DNA of 37,578 nt, from contig JAUCBJ010000414.1 in NCBI GenBank assembly GCA_032718475.1, positions 1-37,578 of the forward strand. Reading direction: 5' to 3'. Origin of the DNA: Nemertoderma westbladi (taxonomy: Eukaryota; Xenacoelomorpha; Nemertodermatida; Nemertodermatidae). The position numbers were made by a program, and so were the translations under genes. Positions 10,994 to 20,245 of this stretch are shown here, one piece after another (the first letter of the stretch is position 1; each line of letters opens with the position of its first letter). The notes under the pieces are model-generated. The model worked only from the letters and a program-made list of their open reading frames with translations, did no database searches and was not told the DNA's origin.

Positions 10994-11495
10994 ATGGCTG
11001 ACACAAGGCAAACTCTGTCAGATAGTCTCCTAGAAACAACAGCCTGTTTCTCAGATCAAAGTGTAGAGAATCCCAGACCGAGGTCTGAAACCCCTCATGC
11101 AGTGGTTGTGTCAGAACCTAGGTTGGTAGAAGTTAGTGAAGCGCCGTTGGTCTGCCATAGGCACTCGGGCCCAAGTCAAGCGGGATCAAGAAGCAGCTAT
11201 CAAACAGCAGCCACCTCCTAGCCAAGAACCTAGTTCGCAGCGGCCCGATAGCTCCAGTAGTTCGGATACTGTTGAGCGGACGCCCGAACGCGGAGCGAAG
11301 ATGGCGGATACGGTTTATGATGAGCGGCCAACCTATGAAGAATCAACCGACGCCAATTCTTCTCAAGTGGAAAGCGAGGTGGAAAGCGAAGTGGAAAGCG
11401 AATTAACAGCAGCAGAGAAGCCGCGAACTAGAGACGCCATTGACATCTATCTGTCAGACTATCAGCGATTCATAGGAGACGAAGAGTTGAGGTGA
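10994..11495 (+). pseudogene. Gag N-terminus, broken by a frameshift and a TGA
   Basis: The ATG at 10994 has A at -3 and G at +4, a good initiation context, and opens the first long frame after the leader. This frame (10994-11221) must shift by one base near 11150 to join the frame that runs on to 11495. There a TGA (11493-11495) is followed directly by CGACTG. A CGA arginine codon changed to TGA by CpG deamination would explain the stop, and the same frame then continues open to 15086. The stretch is polar, rich in Ser, Glu and Pro, with a VESEVESEVESE repeat. Which break came first cannot be told. Confidence 0.6.
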
Positions 11496-11537
11496 CGACT
11501 GTCTGGACTTCGCCCTAATAGTGAAGGAACCAAGCTT

Positions 11538-14500
11538 GTGTTGGACGCAATCGATGCGGAAATGTTGGCTGCAAACAAAGCTAAATTTGATGAAAAGCTT
11601 CGCCTTGCTAGAGTCCAAGAAGAACAAGTAAAGAAAAAACGGATAGAGGACAGAAAGGCAGTAGCAGCGGCGAAAGCGGCAGCGGCAGTGGAAGCGGCAA
11701 AGGCAGTAGCAGCGGCGAAAGCGGCAGAGGCAGTAGCAGAAGCAAAAGCGGCAGCGGCAGTGGAAGCAGCCAAAGCAGCAGCAGCAATGGCATTGGCAGA
11801 CGCAGAACAGAGAGCGTCTGAAGAGACCACACAACTGGAGTTGGAAAATCTTCAAGAGACGCAAGACTGCATAAATAAACAGTTAACTGCTAGTCAAATG
11901 CAGATGAGGAGTCGATCTACTCCCAAGCGCCAAGGATACACATCATCGGAGGAAGGCGAGACCACCGATCCTGAAGGCGGAGGAAATAGATCTCGTCTAA
12001 GCAGGTGTAGAAAAACATCTCACCGTCACAAATTGCCTGATTTGCCCCCAGCGGTTAGAAGACAACTAGCTAGCACAGACTTAGGTAGTACAGAACCCAC
12101 AGAACAAATTATTCAGGTCAAAGGACTCCCTACAATAGTTGATGAGCCTGAAATAATTGGGCCTGTCGTTCCCAAAGCCACTCCTGTGCTAGAGACCCCT
12201 GTACTTCCAGAGCTTAACTCTAAATTTCCTTTACACAGTACTACACTGCCTGTACCCGGTAGAACAGTCCATGAGAATATCCCTGTCCTGGAAGCTGAGA
12301 GAGAAATCAAAGATTTGTCTCCCGTCGTCCCACGTCAGCCCGCTACAATGTTGGCGACTCCCGCTTCGGCGGTCGAGTGGGTAGAGGAGGGACGGCGGGG
12401 GATGAATCTCCTGCTCGGACAGATGCAGGAGACTGTCTACCAACTTAAGGGAACAGTAAGGGAAAGTAGGGCAGAATTGCAAGAAGTGCAGCAAAGCATC
12501 GCGCTAGAACGTGACAAATTAGTCAATATACAAAAGGGTATACCAATACCCCCAGTAACATTGTGTCAACCTGTTAGGTCTGAAGTATTACATGCGCAAG
12601 GTGTGGAGCCTACATGCATCTATACTGATAGTGAAGTAGAAACTCCTATAGCAAACCCTATTAGGGGTGATTATGGACCTGTTGTTGATGATGTTCCCTA
12701 TAGACCTGATAATGGTCCGGGAAGTTTATGTGCCGATAATTCGATATTAAATAATACGATGGCCCAAGAAAGCTTTACGCGTCAGATGGCTAGAACAGAA
12801 GCCCGCCAAGCGGTCAAAGTGGGAGAAATCGTCAAATTCAATGGAGATGAGATGAAATGGTTACCTTTTAATGAATATTACAAAGATAGCATACAGAACT
12901 CTGTACTATCTAACGGAGAGAAACTTAGATTCCTCATCAAGTGCTTGGAAGGACCTCCCAAGTTAATGGCGTTAAAGTTTATTGGACATCCAGATGTATT
13001 AAGACAAGTTTGGGATACATTAAACATCAGGTATGGTAACAAGGATAACATAGCTAAGTATTTGTATGCAAAATTAGTAGCCCCCCGAAACTTCCTTAGT
13101 AGCGGGATTATAGAGTTTTCCGATGAGATTCAGGAGATCTGTAGACAATTGGACTGGTTAGGTAAGTCTCATGAATATCAGAGTTCCATGGTTATTGGAG
13201 CCGTAGTTTCTACTTTGCCAAAGGGTGGAGTATGTACACGCTGGGACAAGAAAGTGTTGTATATGAATGAGCAGCAACGACGAAGCCCTACCATGGCTGA
13301 TCTCATGTCCTTCTTAGATAGTGAAGTAAAATTACAACTCATAAAGCAGTCCAGAGAGAAAACATCGGAAAATAAGGTAAGTGAGAAACCCGTTTCTAGG
13401 AGAAGGATAATACCAGTGTGTTATACTGACGACGGCGAAAGCCAAGCTTCTCAAGAAGAGGACAGCGGGAAAGACACAGCAAAATCTTACTATGACAACA
13501 AGACCTATAAAGACATAAGTAAATGTAAGTCTCGAACCAGTGACAGGAGAGAACAGGTAACAACAACTCCTCCTACGTCTCCTAAGATAATTCACGGAAG
13601 AAAGCCCGAAGAAAGAACGAGAGTGCATAACGTTACCCAAGGTAAAGTGAGTAACATCAAACCAAAATGTGCGCTGTGCGACGGGCCCCACCGTTTGAGT
13701 GTGTGTGCTGAATTCCTAAAGAAATCCCTGGTAGACAGACGTGAAGTCATGTGGGATAAGCGGTTATGCTATAATTGCCTCAGACAAGGACACCAACGGC
13801 GAACCTGTTACTCAGATGTAAAGTGTGCAAAGTGTGGCGCGAAACATCACATCTTGTTACACAGTGAGTTCGAACGAGACAACCCGAGTCAGGTAAGTGA
13901 GCCCGAACTACATGTCCAATTCAGTGATGTAAATGACACTGATCAAGAGTCTGAGATGGAAGGATTCTATACTGACGAATTCTCCGACGCCAACGAATCC
14001 CTTTACCTAATAAATACCTCAGTGTATCGAGCACTTACTTATGAAAAGGACACCGACAATGAGTTCCCCCCAACTACTTTTGCCAGACAACCATCTTGGA
14101 AAGCTCCAACTTCCAACGTAGGAATCAGAGAATTTCCTGTAGTGCAGGTAAGAGTTCACGGTCCTAACAAAAGTTACATAGTGAACGCCCTCCTTGACTC
14201 CGGCAGCACAGGAACATTCATCGATCAAGAACTAGCCGAAGATATCTTTGCTGGACAACCCAAATTCCGGACTAAATTGAATATGTCAGGAATTATGCAG
14301 GTTTGGAAATCTACCCTAACGGCAGATTACTATGTAGGTGTGTTGTCCACCCCCCAGGATAAATTAGGAGCACAAGGTATAAGGTCGGTAAAAATGGTGG
14401 CTATAAAGAACTTCGCTACTACCCAAGCAGACCTTTATAATTGGGACGAGGATGAGAGCATCCAACATCTTAAGATACCTCGATTCCAGACAGATTATCC

Positions 14501-15086
14501 TGGAGTGCAAATACTCATCGGCCAAAACGCGCATGAGGCGCTCGAGACATTGGAGAAACGGCCTGCTCAACCGCAGCCACTACAAACCTATGCGGTAAGA
14601 ACTAGAGTAGGTTGGTACTTCACTGGCCCTTCCCGTAGAACTCTCAAAGAGAGATTACCTCAACAACAGGTATACCAAGTAAAGGAATGGGAAGTGGAGA
14701 GCAGTGATGTGGACGATCCAACTGAGGGAACACCATACTCCTCAGATAATGACGATATTAACTCCAATGTAGATCAATGGAGACATTGCCTTGGGACGAT
14801 TAATCCAGCCGACATCGCTTCCAGAGGAGCAACTCCTCAAGAACTGATAGATACTCCAGGCTGGTTAGGTGGATCCGACTTCTTAAGTAAAGAAGAAGAA
14901 GAATGGCCTCCTCATCTTACCACGGCGGAGATTAGACAGGCCAAGGGAGCGGAGAAAGTAACACAACAACTCAATCGCCCAGCTAGTCGTTTATGTTTTT
15001 CTGGAAAGAGACCGAAAACTGTCCGGAAACTATGGAAGGCAAGATACTCTTCCTACGACCACTTCCCTAATCCGACAAATATCTAG
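11538..15086 (+). CDS. BEL/Pao-type Gag-protease polyprotein with RNase H remnant
   Basis: This open frame encodes a capsid/nucleocapsid polyprotein and aspartic protease of a BEL/Pao-like element. The frame is open from 11496; the nominal start at 11538 is a GTG, so true initiation is upstream. Numbering from 11538: residues about 38-95 are a Lys/Ala/Glu-rich repeat, likely helical; about 288-335 a coiled-coil-like segment; about 428-600 the Gag core of DUF1759 type; 711-723 (CX2CX3HX4C), 744-757 (CYNCLRQGHQRRTC) and about 763-775 three zinc knuckles; about 870-1000 a DUF1758-type protease with LLDSGSTGTFID. Residues about 1081-1125 (WRHCLGTINPADIASRG...) match the far end of BEL/Pao RNase H. 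RT, most of RNase H and integrase are missing, and the junction, near 14700-14780, is in frame. Confidence 0.85.
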   Translation: MLDAIDAEMLAANKAKFDEKLRLARVQEEQVKKKRIEDRKAVAAAKAAAAVEAAKAVAAAKAAEAVAEAKAAAAVEAAKAAAAMALADAEQRASEETTQLELENLQETQDCINKQLTASQMQMRSRSTPKRQGYTSSEEGETTDPEGGGNRSRLSRCRKTSHRHKLPDLPPAVRRQLASTDLGSTEPTEQIIQVKGLPTIVDEPEIIGPVVPKATPVLETPVLPELNSKFPLHSTTLPVPGRTVHENIPVLEAEREIKDLSPVVPRQPATMLATPASAVEWVEEGRRGMNLLLGQMQETVYQLKGTVRESRAELQEVQQSIALERDKLVNIQKGIPIPPVTLCQPVRSEVLHAQGVEPTCIYTDSEVETPIANPIRGDYGPVVDDVPYRPDNGPGSLCADNSILNNTMAQESFTRQMARTEARQAVKVGEIVKFNGDEMKWLPFNEYYKDSIQNSVLSNGEKLRFLIKCLEGPPKLMALKFIGHPDVLRQVWDTLNIRYGNKDNIAKYLYAKLVAPRNFLSSGIIEFSDEIQEICRQLDWLGKSHEYQSSMVIGAVVSTLPKGGVCTRWDKKVLYMNEQQRRSPTMADLMSFLDSEVKLQLIKQSREKTSENKVSEKPVSRRRIIPVCYTDDGESQASQEEDSGKDTAKSYYDNKTYKDISKCKSRTSDRREQVTTTPPTSPKIIHGRKPEERTRVHNVTQGKVSNIKPKCALCDGPHRLSVCAEFLKKSLVDRREVMWDKRLCYNCLRQGHQRRTCYSDVKCAKCGAKHHILLHSEFERDNPSQVSEPELHVQFSDVNDTDQESEMEGFYTDEFSDANESLYLINTSVYRALTYEKDTDNEFPPTTFARQPSWKAPTSNVGIREFPVVQVRVHGPNKSYIVNALLDSGSTGTFIDQELAEDIFAGQPKFRTKLNMSGIMQVWKSTLTADYYVGVLSTPQDKLGAQGIRSVKMVAIKNFATTQADLYNWDEDESIQHLKIPRFQTDYPGVQILIGQNAHEALETLEKRPAQPQPLQTYAVRTRVGWYFTGPSRRTLKERLPQQQVYQVKEWEVESSDVDDPTEGTPYSSDNDDINSNVDQWRHCLGTINPADIASRGATPQELIDTPGWLGGSDFLSKEEEEWPPHLTTAEIRQAKGAEKVTQQLNRPASRLCFSGKRPKTVRKLWKARYSSYDHFPNPTNI

Positions 15087-16546
15087 GGACTCCATAACGT
15101 AATAACATATGGAGTGGGCGTGTGACTATATCATTTTATATTTGTTTTTATTTTATATTTATGTATGTATTATTATGTAATTTTATTATAATCGTTTCCT
15201 TTAATTTTATTTAGTAGAATGTTATTTTAGTGATTATTTAGTAGATTAGTGCAATATATTAGTGTTTATTACGTACGTAATTACTTATAATATATTTAGT
15301 GCGACGGCGAGAAATAATTATTTTTTCTCTTTCCTTACTGTCCGTATCATATTATAAATACGTGACTACAGTAAGATGAAATGTCCGTACTTATTAAAGT
15401 ACAATAAAGCTCCTACTATACTTAAGTATTATTGGTAGGCAGAGTATTAGGAATGCAAAGTTCAGATTCTCGTGTCTCGGCTAAACCAAGCTCTGGGTAG
15501 ACCTTGGAAACGACTTGCCTCTTCACACTGACATTGCTTCGTGCGATATTGCTCTTCTACTTTATATTAAATAATACATATAGTAGCGTGATGTCCCTAT
15601 AACAGTAGCGTAAAACGCAAATAAATCTGTTAAACCTTTTGACCATCTGTAATTCTAGTCGATTAAGATATCGCGGCACCCACCGATATACTTGAAAGAC
15701 AAATTCTATAATCAGTGGTTAACGTCCCCAGACAAGTTCTGGAATAAATCGGTGCCCATCTTAAATATTAATTTAATATTTATTAAAATCTGTAAAATTC
15801 AGATCCTTTAAAATTTCTAGTCAATTAAGATATCGCAGCACTTACCGATACTCTTAAAAGACAATTTTATAGAATTTAAGATCCTAGGTCCCCAGACATG
15901 CTCTGGAATAAAATTGTGTCAATTTTACCATCAAATAATAAAATTCACGGGAATAAATTTAAATTCATATCTTAAATGAATTTCATAAATTGTCATTTTG
16001 TGCAATTTATAACATTCCCAAAATTCAATTAATTAATAGATCATGGGAGCGGAGATTCATCCTATTGAGTGTATTAGAGTGCGAGAATCTCCAACATATA
16101 GTCAATAGCCGATAAAAATTAATAAAATCATGCATAAAGAGGATATTGACAATTAAAGAATTACTATTAAATAGCATTCCAGATCTGTATGCATGAGAAT
16201 TACCCTAATTCTACCGCTAGCTTTCCATAATGTCACCATAGCAACACCCACGCTAGAATTAGAAGCAAGTTAAAAGAACAATAGAAAGCTTGTCCCATTG
16301 CATAGCATAGAGAATACATAGCACACTGTTAGTATCCAAGGATACACAATAATAACGTGACATTCTGGAAGGCACTGACTAACGGACAAATGGCCCGTAT
16401 GTGTACAATTGGTGACAGTTGTGTGGAATTTGTGCGTTTGTAGGTGAATGTTACTGCTAAGGTGTGTTTACAGTAGCTAGTCGCAATTGTGAAAGTAGCC
16501 CTAACTCTATTATAGAAAGAACCTAAAGTGAATCAAGCCTTTGGGA
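15087..16546. other. Non-coding spacer of LTR element, with paired hairpins
   Basis: This stretch lies between the Gag-protease stop and the accessory ORFs, where pol would normally continue. It is AT-rich with no frame of note. A 7-bp stem CTCCATA/TATGGAG begins just after the stop (about 15090-15115). Confidence 0.55.
15655..15925. repeat. Two diverged tandem copies (about 162 bp) with conserved hairpin and AATAAA
   Basis: The repeat starts at 15655 and 15817 (CTAGTC, then RATTAAGATATCGC). Each copy holds a perfect 5-bp stem: CCAGACAAGTTCTGG at 15728-15742 and CCAGACATGCTCTGG at 15892-15906. Each stem is followed at once by AATAAA. The loop differs but the stem and hexamer are kept, which suggests selection on structure or a polyadenylation role; this is inference. 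Confidence 0.65.
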
Positions 16547-16651
16547 CGGACAGTGGAGGGACTTGTGCCGGTTATCGTTGTCGTGCTGTTGCTACATGTT
16601 GGCGTAAACACCGCGACGACGGTACATCGGCGCTGAGAATCCCACTGTCCG
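16547..16651. repeat. 10-bp inverted repeat before accessory ORF-A
   Basis: CGGACAGTGG (16547-16556) and its exact reverse complement (16642-16651) enclose about 85 bases of GC-richer sequence ending 80 bases before the ORF-A start codon. It could fold the RNA leader of the accessory ORFs. Confidence 0.6.
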
Positions 16652-16731
16652 GGGGCAAAGAGAGGTAGGCAGCGACGCCCGCTCGCCTAAACATAAACTC
16701 ATTACAATATTAATAAACTCAGATAGCAGAT

Positions 16732-17511
16732 ATGACGGAGTTGATAGAAGATGATCTTGGTATCAGGGAGCGATATACTTTACCTTTACAAGCATTTGTG
16801 GATAGCTTGATACGCGGTGAAGCCGATCCAACCATTACGGAGGACGATGGTCGTTATATCGAACCGCCGATGTCCCAAGAGCAACTTACGCGTGAATTGG
16901 ACTATCGAAAATTCACCGCTCGCTATACGAATCGTAATGGTACGTATATGGACTTCTTAACTACCGGCCATCCTATCGATTTACATGATACGGACGATGT
17001 AGACACCGAAAGGGAAATGGTTCTATTTAAATATCATACCCAGCGGAGTCGTAACGATAAACCGAGAATAGATCACGAAAATTCTATTCGTAACAGACTG
17101 GAAAGAGAAAACGTTGAAGAACCGGATAAATGCATCGACTTCAACGACTACCTGGAATATTTGAGAGAAACTTATCTCAACATCGCCAGTCAGCAGAACC
17201 TAGAGACTCGATATCCTCAAGGTATACATCATGACCCGATTGTAGAACTCAAACGGCTCTATTTCACTATGATGTATCTTACCGCCGATCGTCCACTACC
17301 TGTTATCCCGGATAGTTTTGAACAAATGGAAGAATATTGCAAAACTGGAGAACGATCACCCGCGTTTCCTCTACAGGACATACATCTTTGGTGTTATTGT
17401 GACGAATGCCCTAGACCCAACCAACAAACTGATAGACACAAACGTCTGATGTTCCTATTTCCACGAAAAACCGGCGATGGAAATTTATTGTGCATATTGC
17501 AGACTCAATAA
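16732..17511 (+). CDS. Accessory ORF-A of LTR element, unknown protein
   Basis: I do not recognise this 259-codon ORF. It starts at an ATG with G at -3. The product is charged and soluble, with no signal peptide or membrane segment. It is acidic early on (EDDLGIRER), with a mid-region of aromatic and charged residues, and a cysteine cluster CYCDEC at residues 221-226 close to the end. Its last 35 bases overlap ORF-B, which is one base forward. An A5 run at about 17465-17469 lies where a one-base shift would join the two into one product of about 500 residues with the cysteine cluster leading into zinc knuckles. Either an indel or a +1 frameshift would do this. It occupies the slot where some LTR elements carry env, but nothing envelope-like is seen. 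Confidence 0.7.
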   Translation: MTELIEDDLGIRERYTLPLQAFVDSLIRGEADPTITEDDGRYIEPPMSQEQLTRELDYRKFTARYTNRNGTYMDFLTTGHPIDLHDTDDVDTEREMVLFKYHTQRSRNDKPRIDHENSIRNRLERENVEEPDKCIDFNDYLEYLRETYLNIASQQNLETRYPQGIHHDPIVELKRLYFTMMYLTADRPLPVIPDSFEQMEEYCKTGERSPAFPLQDIHLWCYCDECPRPNQQTDRHKRLMFLFPRKTGDGNLLCILQTQ

Positions 17512-18238
17512 CTTGCACATTTTTGCGGTTTGCCCTCAATTTATGACTCAATGTCACCATTGTCAACTAAAGGGACACGCCAGTTTCGATTGCCCTTTTA
17601 ATCACGATTTGGAAAGCGTAGATGAAATGATTACACTACGTTACATCAGAGCTTGGGAAGCAAACGCTGATTTACATTGTGATTCGCGCCATCGTTATTA
17701 TCCTGGACGCGCTTACGAAGGAGTTTATGCGTTCCATCCTTATCTATTCGCTTCTGTCGAACAGAAATCACTCTTATCGAGTTACGAACTACTGAAGCGC
17801 GTCGGAGAATGTATTTCAACCAAATTTGTACGCAAATTTCTCAGGAGTGTTAATCCTAACGACATTCATTCCTATAACTTAATCAATTTTATCCGTCAAG
17901 ATCCGGACTATGGAGACTTATTTGTTAACTCACACCCCGAGTTACAGGAAGTATATCGATGGCCTTACGAATACCGAGCCCGCGAACGCGAGTTGGAAAG
18001 AACCATTAAACCCAGGAAGTTTCTAACTGCCTATGGTCCACCTACGGCTCTCGTTCAGACCACTCGTAAAGGACCCGTAAGAGCGGCTGTCCTAAAACGC
18101 GCTCTAAAGGCCGTTAGACCCCTCTCCCCCGACGTTGATGTCAACCAACCCGGCACTTCGACCGGCGGATACACCGACCATAATCCTACACCCTCTGATG
18201 CAATCACACCTATTGCACCCTTCACCCAGGAGTTATAG
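17477..18238 (+). CDS. Accessory ORF-B: zinc-knuckle protein, Gag-like
   Basis: This 253-codon frame opens with two zinc-knuckle motifs. The first is a near miss, CX2CX5HX4C (C5, C8, H14, C19). The second is a perfect retroviral-type CX2CX4HX4C, CHHCQLKGHASFDC at residues 26-39. Such knuckles bind nucleic acid in Gag nucleocapsids. The rest is a charged, Tyr/Arg-rich domain (about 55-185), then a basic stretch (KGPVRAAVLKRALKAVRP) and a Pro/Thr/Ser-rich end. There is no transmembrane helix, protease or polymerase motif. It may be the continuation of ORF-A. The Gag-protease frame upstream already has its own three knuckles of a different spacing pattern, so this is a second, separate nucleic-acid-binding module. 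Homology is unknown to me. Confidence 0.7.
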   Translation: MEIYCAYCRLNNLHIFAVCPQFMTQCHHCQLKGHASFDCPFNHDLESVDEMITLRYIRAWEANADLHCDSRHRYYPGRAYEGVYAFHPYLFASVEQKSLLSSYELLKRVGECISTKFVRKFLRSVNPNDIHSYNLINFIRQDPDYGDLFVNSHPELQEVYRWPYEYRARERELERTIKPRKFLTAYGPPTALVQTTRKGPVRAAVLKRALKAVRPLSPDVDVNQPGTSTGGYTDHNPTPSDAITPIAPFTQEL

Positions 18239-18329
18239 CCCTCCTTGTAAAGTGGCTCGCCCCAAAGAGAAAAAGACTCTGGCTAGCTTTAAAAAGCTGC
18301 GTAAACGCCGTCCGCGTAAGAAAGACTAA
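18135..18329 (+). CDS. Possible basic C-terminal tail (ORF-C) of accessory protein
   Basis: The frame is again one base forward of ORF-B and overlaps its last 104 bases. Only the part after the ORF-B stop (18239-18329) looks coding: it is lysine/arginine-rich, ending KKLRKRRPRKKD, like a nuclear-localisation or RNA-binding tail. It could be the end of the ORF-A/B product after a second +1 shift, or a chance frame. I favour a real tail because of the strong basic bias. Confidence 0.4.
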   Translation: MMSTNPALRPADTPTIILHPLMQSHLLHPSPRSYSPPCKVARPKEKKTLASFKKLRKRRPRKKD

Positions 18330-18399
18330 CTGTTTAGAGTATTTACGTATATTAGAAACTGTGATTTTGTATATTTTATAGACTCAAATCCCATTTTCT

Positions 18400-18407
18400 G
18401 GGAGCGG
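18400..18407 (+). promoter_or_regulatory. Polypurine tract before 3' LTR
   Basis: GGGAGCGG lies directly before the LTR start TGTAAAAGC, as expected for the primer of plus-strand DNA synthesis. It is short and carries one C. Confidence 0.6.
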
Positions 18408-19631
18408 TGTAAAAGCTTTTGTGGGATGTAACTGGCCCTTTTGCTTTGCAATCCAGTTCCCTCCCAGGCGCTGGAATACTCTAAAAAGCTCTCTAACACG
18501 AATGATGCAAAGCGACCGGCTGATTGGCTGATTTGTTATACGAGGGGCTCTTTGCTATATTCTATCGGCCAACCAGAGCTATAGCAGCAGAGTATGCAAC
18601 CAGGGCAACCAAGCGGAGTGACTCATTTTGTGTGTTGGCCAAGGGCTGCAAAAATCCTGATAGTTCGGCATTTAGATATTCGTGGAACCTGTGGAATCTG
18701 GTGTTCTGCCAATGAGAGCTATTCCTCTCTGTGTGAAAAGATACCTGCAACGGTGTTAGAGTCAGAGAGTTTGTGTTACTGTTGTGTTGTTTCTATCTAG
18801 GCCAAGAACACCGGCTCTAGAGTCAATTGTTTTCAGACTTTAGAAGAAACATTGGTAGGCTTAGATTATAGAACGTATAACTGTTATCTCGCCATAATTA
18901 TCAACTAACCAAACAATCATATCATATCTTAACCTACCGTCTTAATGCTATTTACTGTTGTTATTATTTGTATCAGTTGGTTGAATATTATTATTTGGAG
19001 AACATCTATAAAGAACCCAAATTTCCCAATTTTCTTGATACACTACAGGTTAGAGAGACAGGTTACATATAGCAATTGCGACTTATGTTATCGTGGTTTG
19101 TAGTGAATCTAATGCTATTTGATAGGCACTACAAGAGTCAATTGCTGTTCTCTTTATGTGTGATCAAATTCATTGACGGTCGGCAGATTAGTGTGCAGTA
19201 TTGTGCGGTACCGGTAGTGTGCATGATTGTGGCTGATAACAAAGCATTTCCTAAAGAATGCGCCTTATACGTGAAACATAAGCCTTACCGTTGTGTTTAG
19301 TATAAGTCATATCTCTGTTTACATAGATAGAGCGCCACGTCCTAAAGGAACTGTTAATATTTCCCGAAAGTGAATAATATTAGTCAGAAATTATTTATTA
19401 ACGATCAATCGAATAATACAGTAGGCTTCACTGCAATAATAAAATCTAAGCCCTCCGAATCCAGTCTCCCGGGTATATCCAGCGGGTGAATGGACGCGCA
19501 CTAGGCTGGCTTCGGCTAATGTTGTGTTTATTGGTATTAAATACTTGTCATTTACTAAAAGTCTATCAAGTACTAAAAGACATATAAATTTTAGCAGGTT
19601 AAACTGCTAAAGGTCTTCAAAAGCGCGTACA
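18408..19631 (+). repeat. 3' long terminal repeat
   Basis: This 1224-bp LTR matches 7239-8467. It ends GCGCGTACA and is followed by the AACCT target duplication (19632-19636). TATAAA (19007-19012) and AATAAA (19438-19443) are conserved. The few differences from the 5' LTR suggest a fairly recent insertion; no date can be given without a substitution rate. Confidence 0.93.
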
Positions 19632-19636
19632 AACCT

Positions 19637-20245
19637 TTTTATCAGTTTATCGATTTTGACTTTTTTCATCACTAAATTCCCTACTACTATTTTATTTTTT
19701 ACTCAATTGTCATCAAACATACCAAAATGTTCTGCAGCTTTAGGACTACTATCGTTGGTTTTGTAAAACATTGGCATTTGGATATTCTAGAACCGATGTT
19801 GTAACTGCTACACTTTGTCTATCACAAAATATTTATTCTCAAAATATAGCCCGGAAATACTAAAACCCCCCTAAATTTTTCAAAAACAATAATTTATAGA
19901 AGATAGCCTACATTTTTAGGTCCATTTTACCAAAGTCTTGGACCGAGAACTTCAATGCAGGGTATTACAGATCCTTAAACATGAGCTAATTTACATAGAA
20001 ATGTATAGAATTTATAAAACAATTTTTTTATAAAATTTATACAAATTTATTATTATATTGTTATCATAAATTTATAGAATTTTTGAAAAAACCGACGACC
20101 TGCTCAAAAAGTGCCATATTTTTCGAACAAACGGTTTATGAAGCTACTGTATCTATACTCAGTTTTAATAGTATATATAAGATCACAGATAATTGTATTA
20201 AAGTTTCAGAATAGTAGCTTTATAAATAAAACAAATAGATTTGGG
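19637..20245. other. hAT-like interior, right remnant, no ORF
   Basis: AT-rich, with no transposase motif or long frame. It continues the hAT-like element beyond the LTR insertion up to the foldback element. Confidence 0.5.

Larger units (their letters stand above)
7239..19631 (+). mobile_element. BEL/Pao-like LTR retrotransposon, pol-deleted, with extra ORFs
   Basis: This 12.4-kb element has direct LTRs at 7239-8467 and 18408-19631, canonical TG...CA ends and the 5-bp duplication AACCT (7234-7238 and 19632-19636). Its layout from the left is: LTR; a 2.5-kb leader with two sets of tandem repeats; a Gag-protease frame ending in a short RNase H-derived segment; 1.6 kb of non-coding DNA; two or three overlapping unrecognised ORFs; a purine tract; LTR. 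The BEL/Pao assignment comes from the DUF1759-like Gag core, three zinc knuckles and DUF1758-like protease. No RT catalytic box or integrase DDE region is present, so it cannot copy itself. I could not identify a tRNA primer-binding site at 8468. Confidence 0.88.

Noticed and set aside
11454-11864. Minus-strand ORFs rich in Ala, Cys or Leu
   Set aside because: They are the complement of the Lys/Ala/Glu-coding GCN-type repeat in the Gag frame.
10994-15086. Complete BEL/Pao element with RT and integrase
   Set aside because: No YMDD/YVDD-type RT box and no integrase zinc or DDE pattern in the internal region on either strand.
16732-18238. Envelope glycoprotein in the env position
   Set aside because: No signal peptide, transmembrane helix or furin-like site; the zinc knuckles point to nucleic-acid binding.
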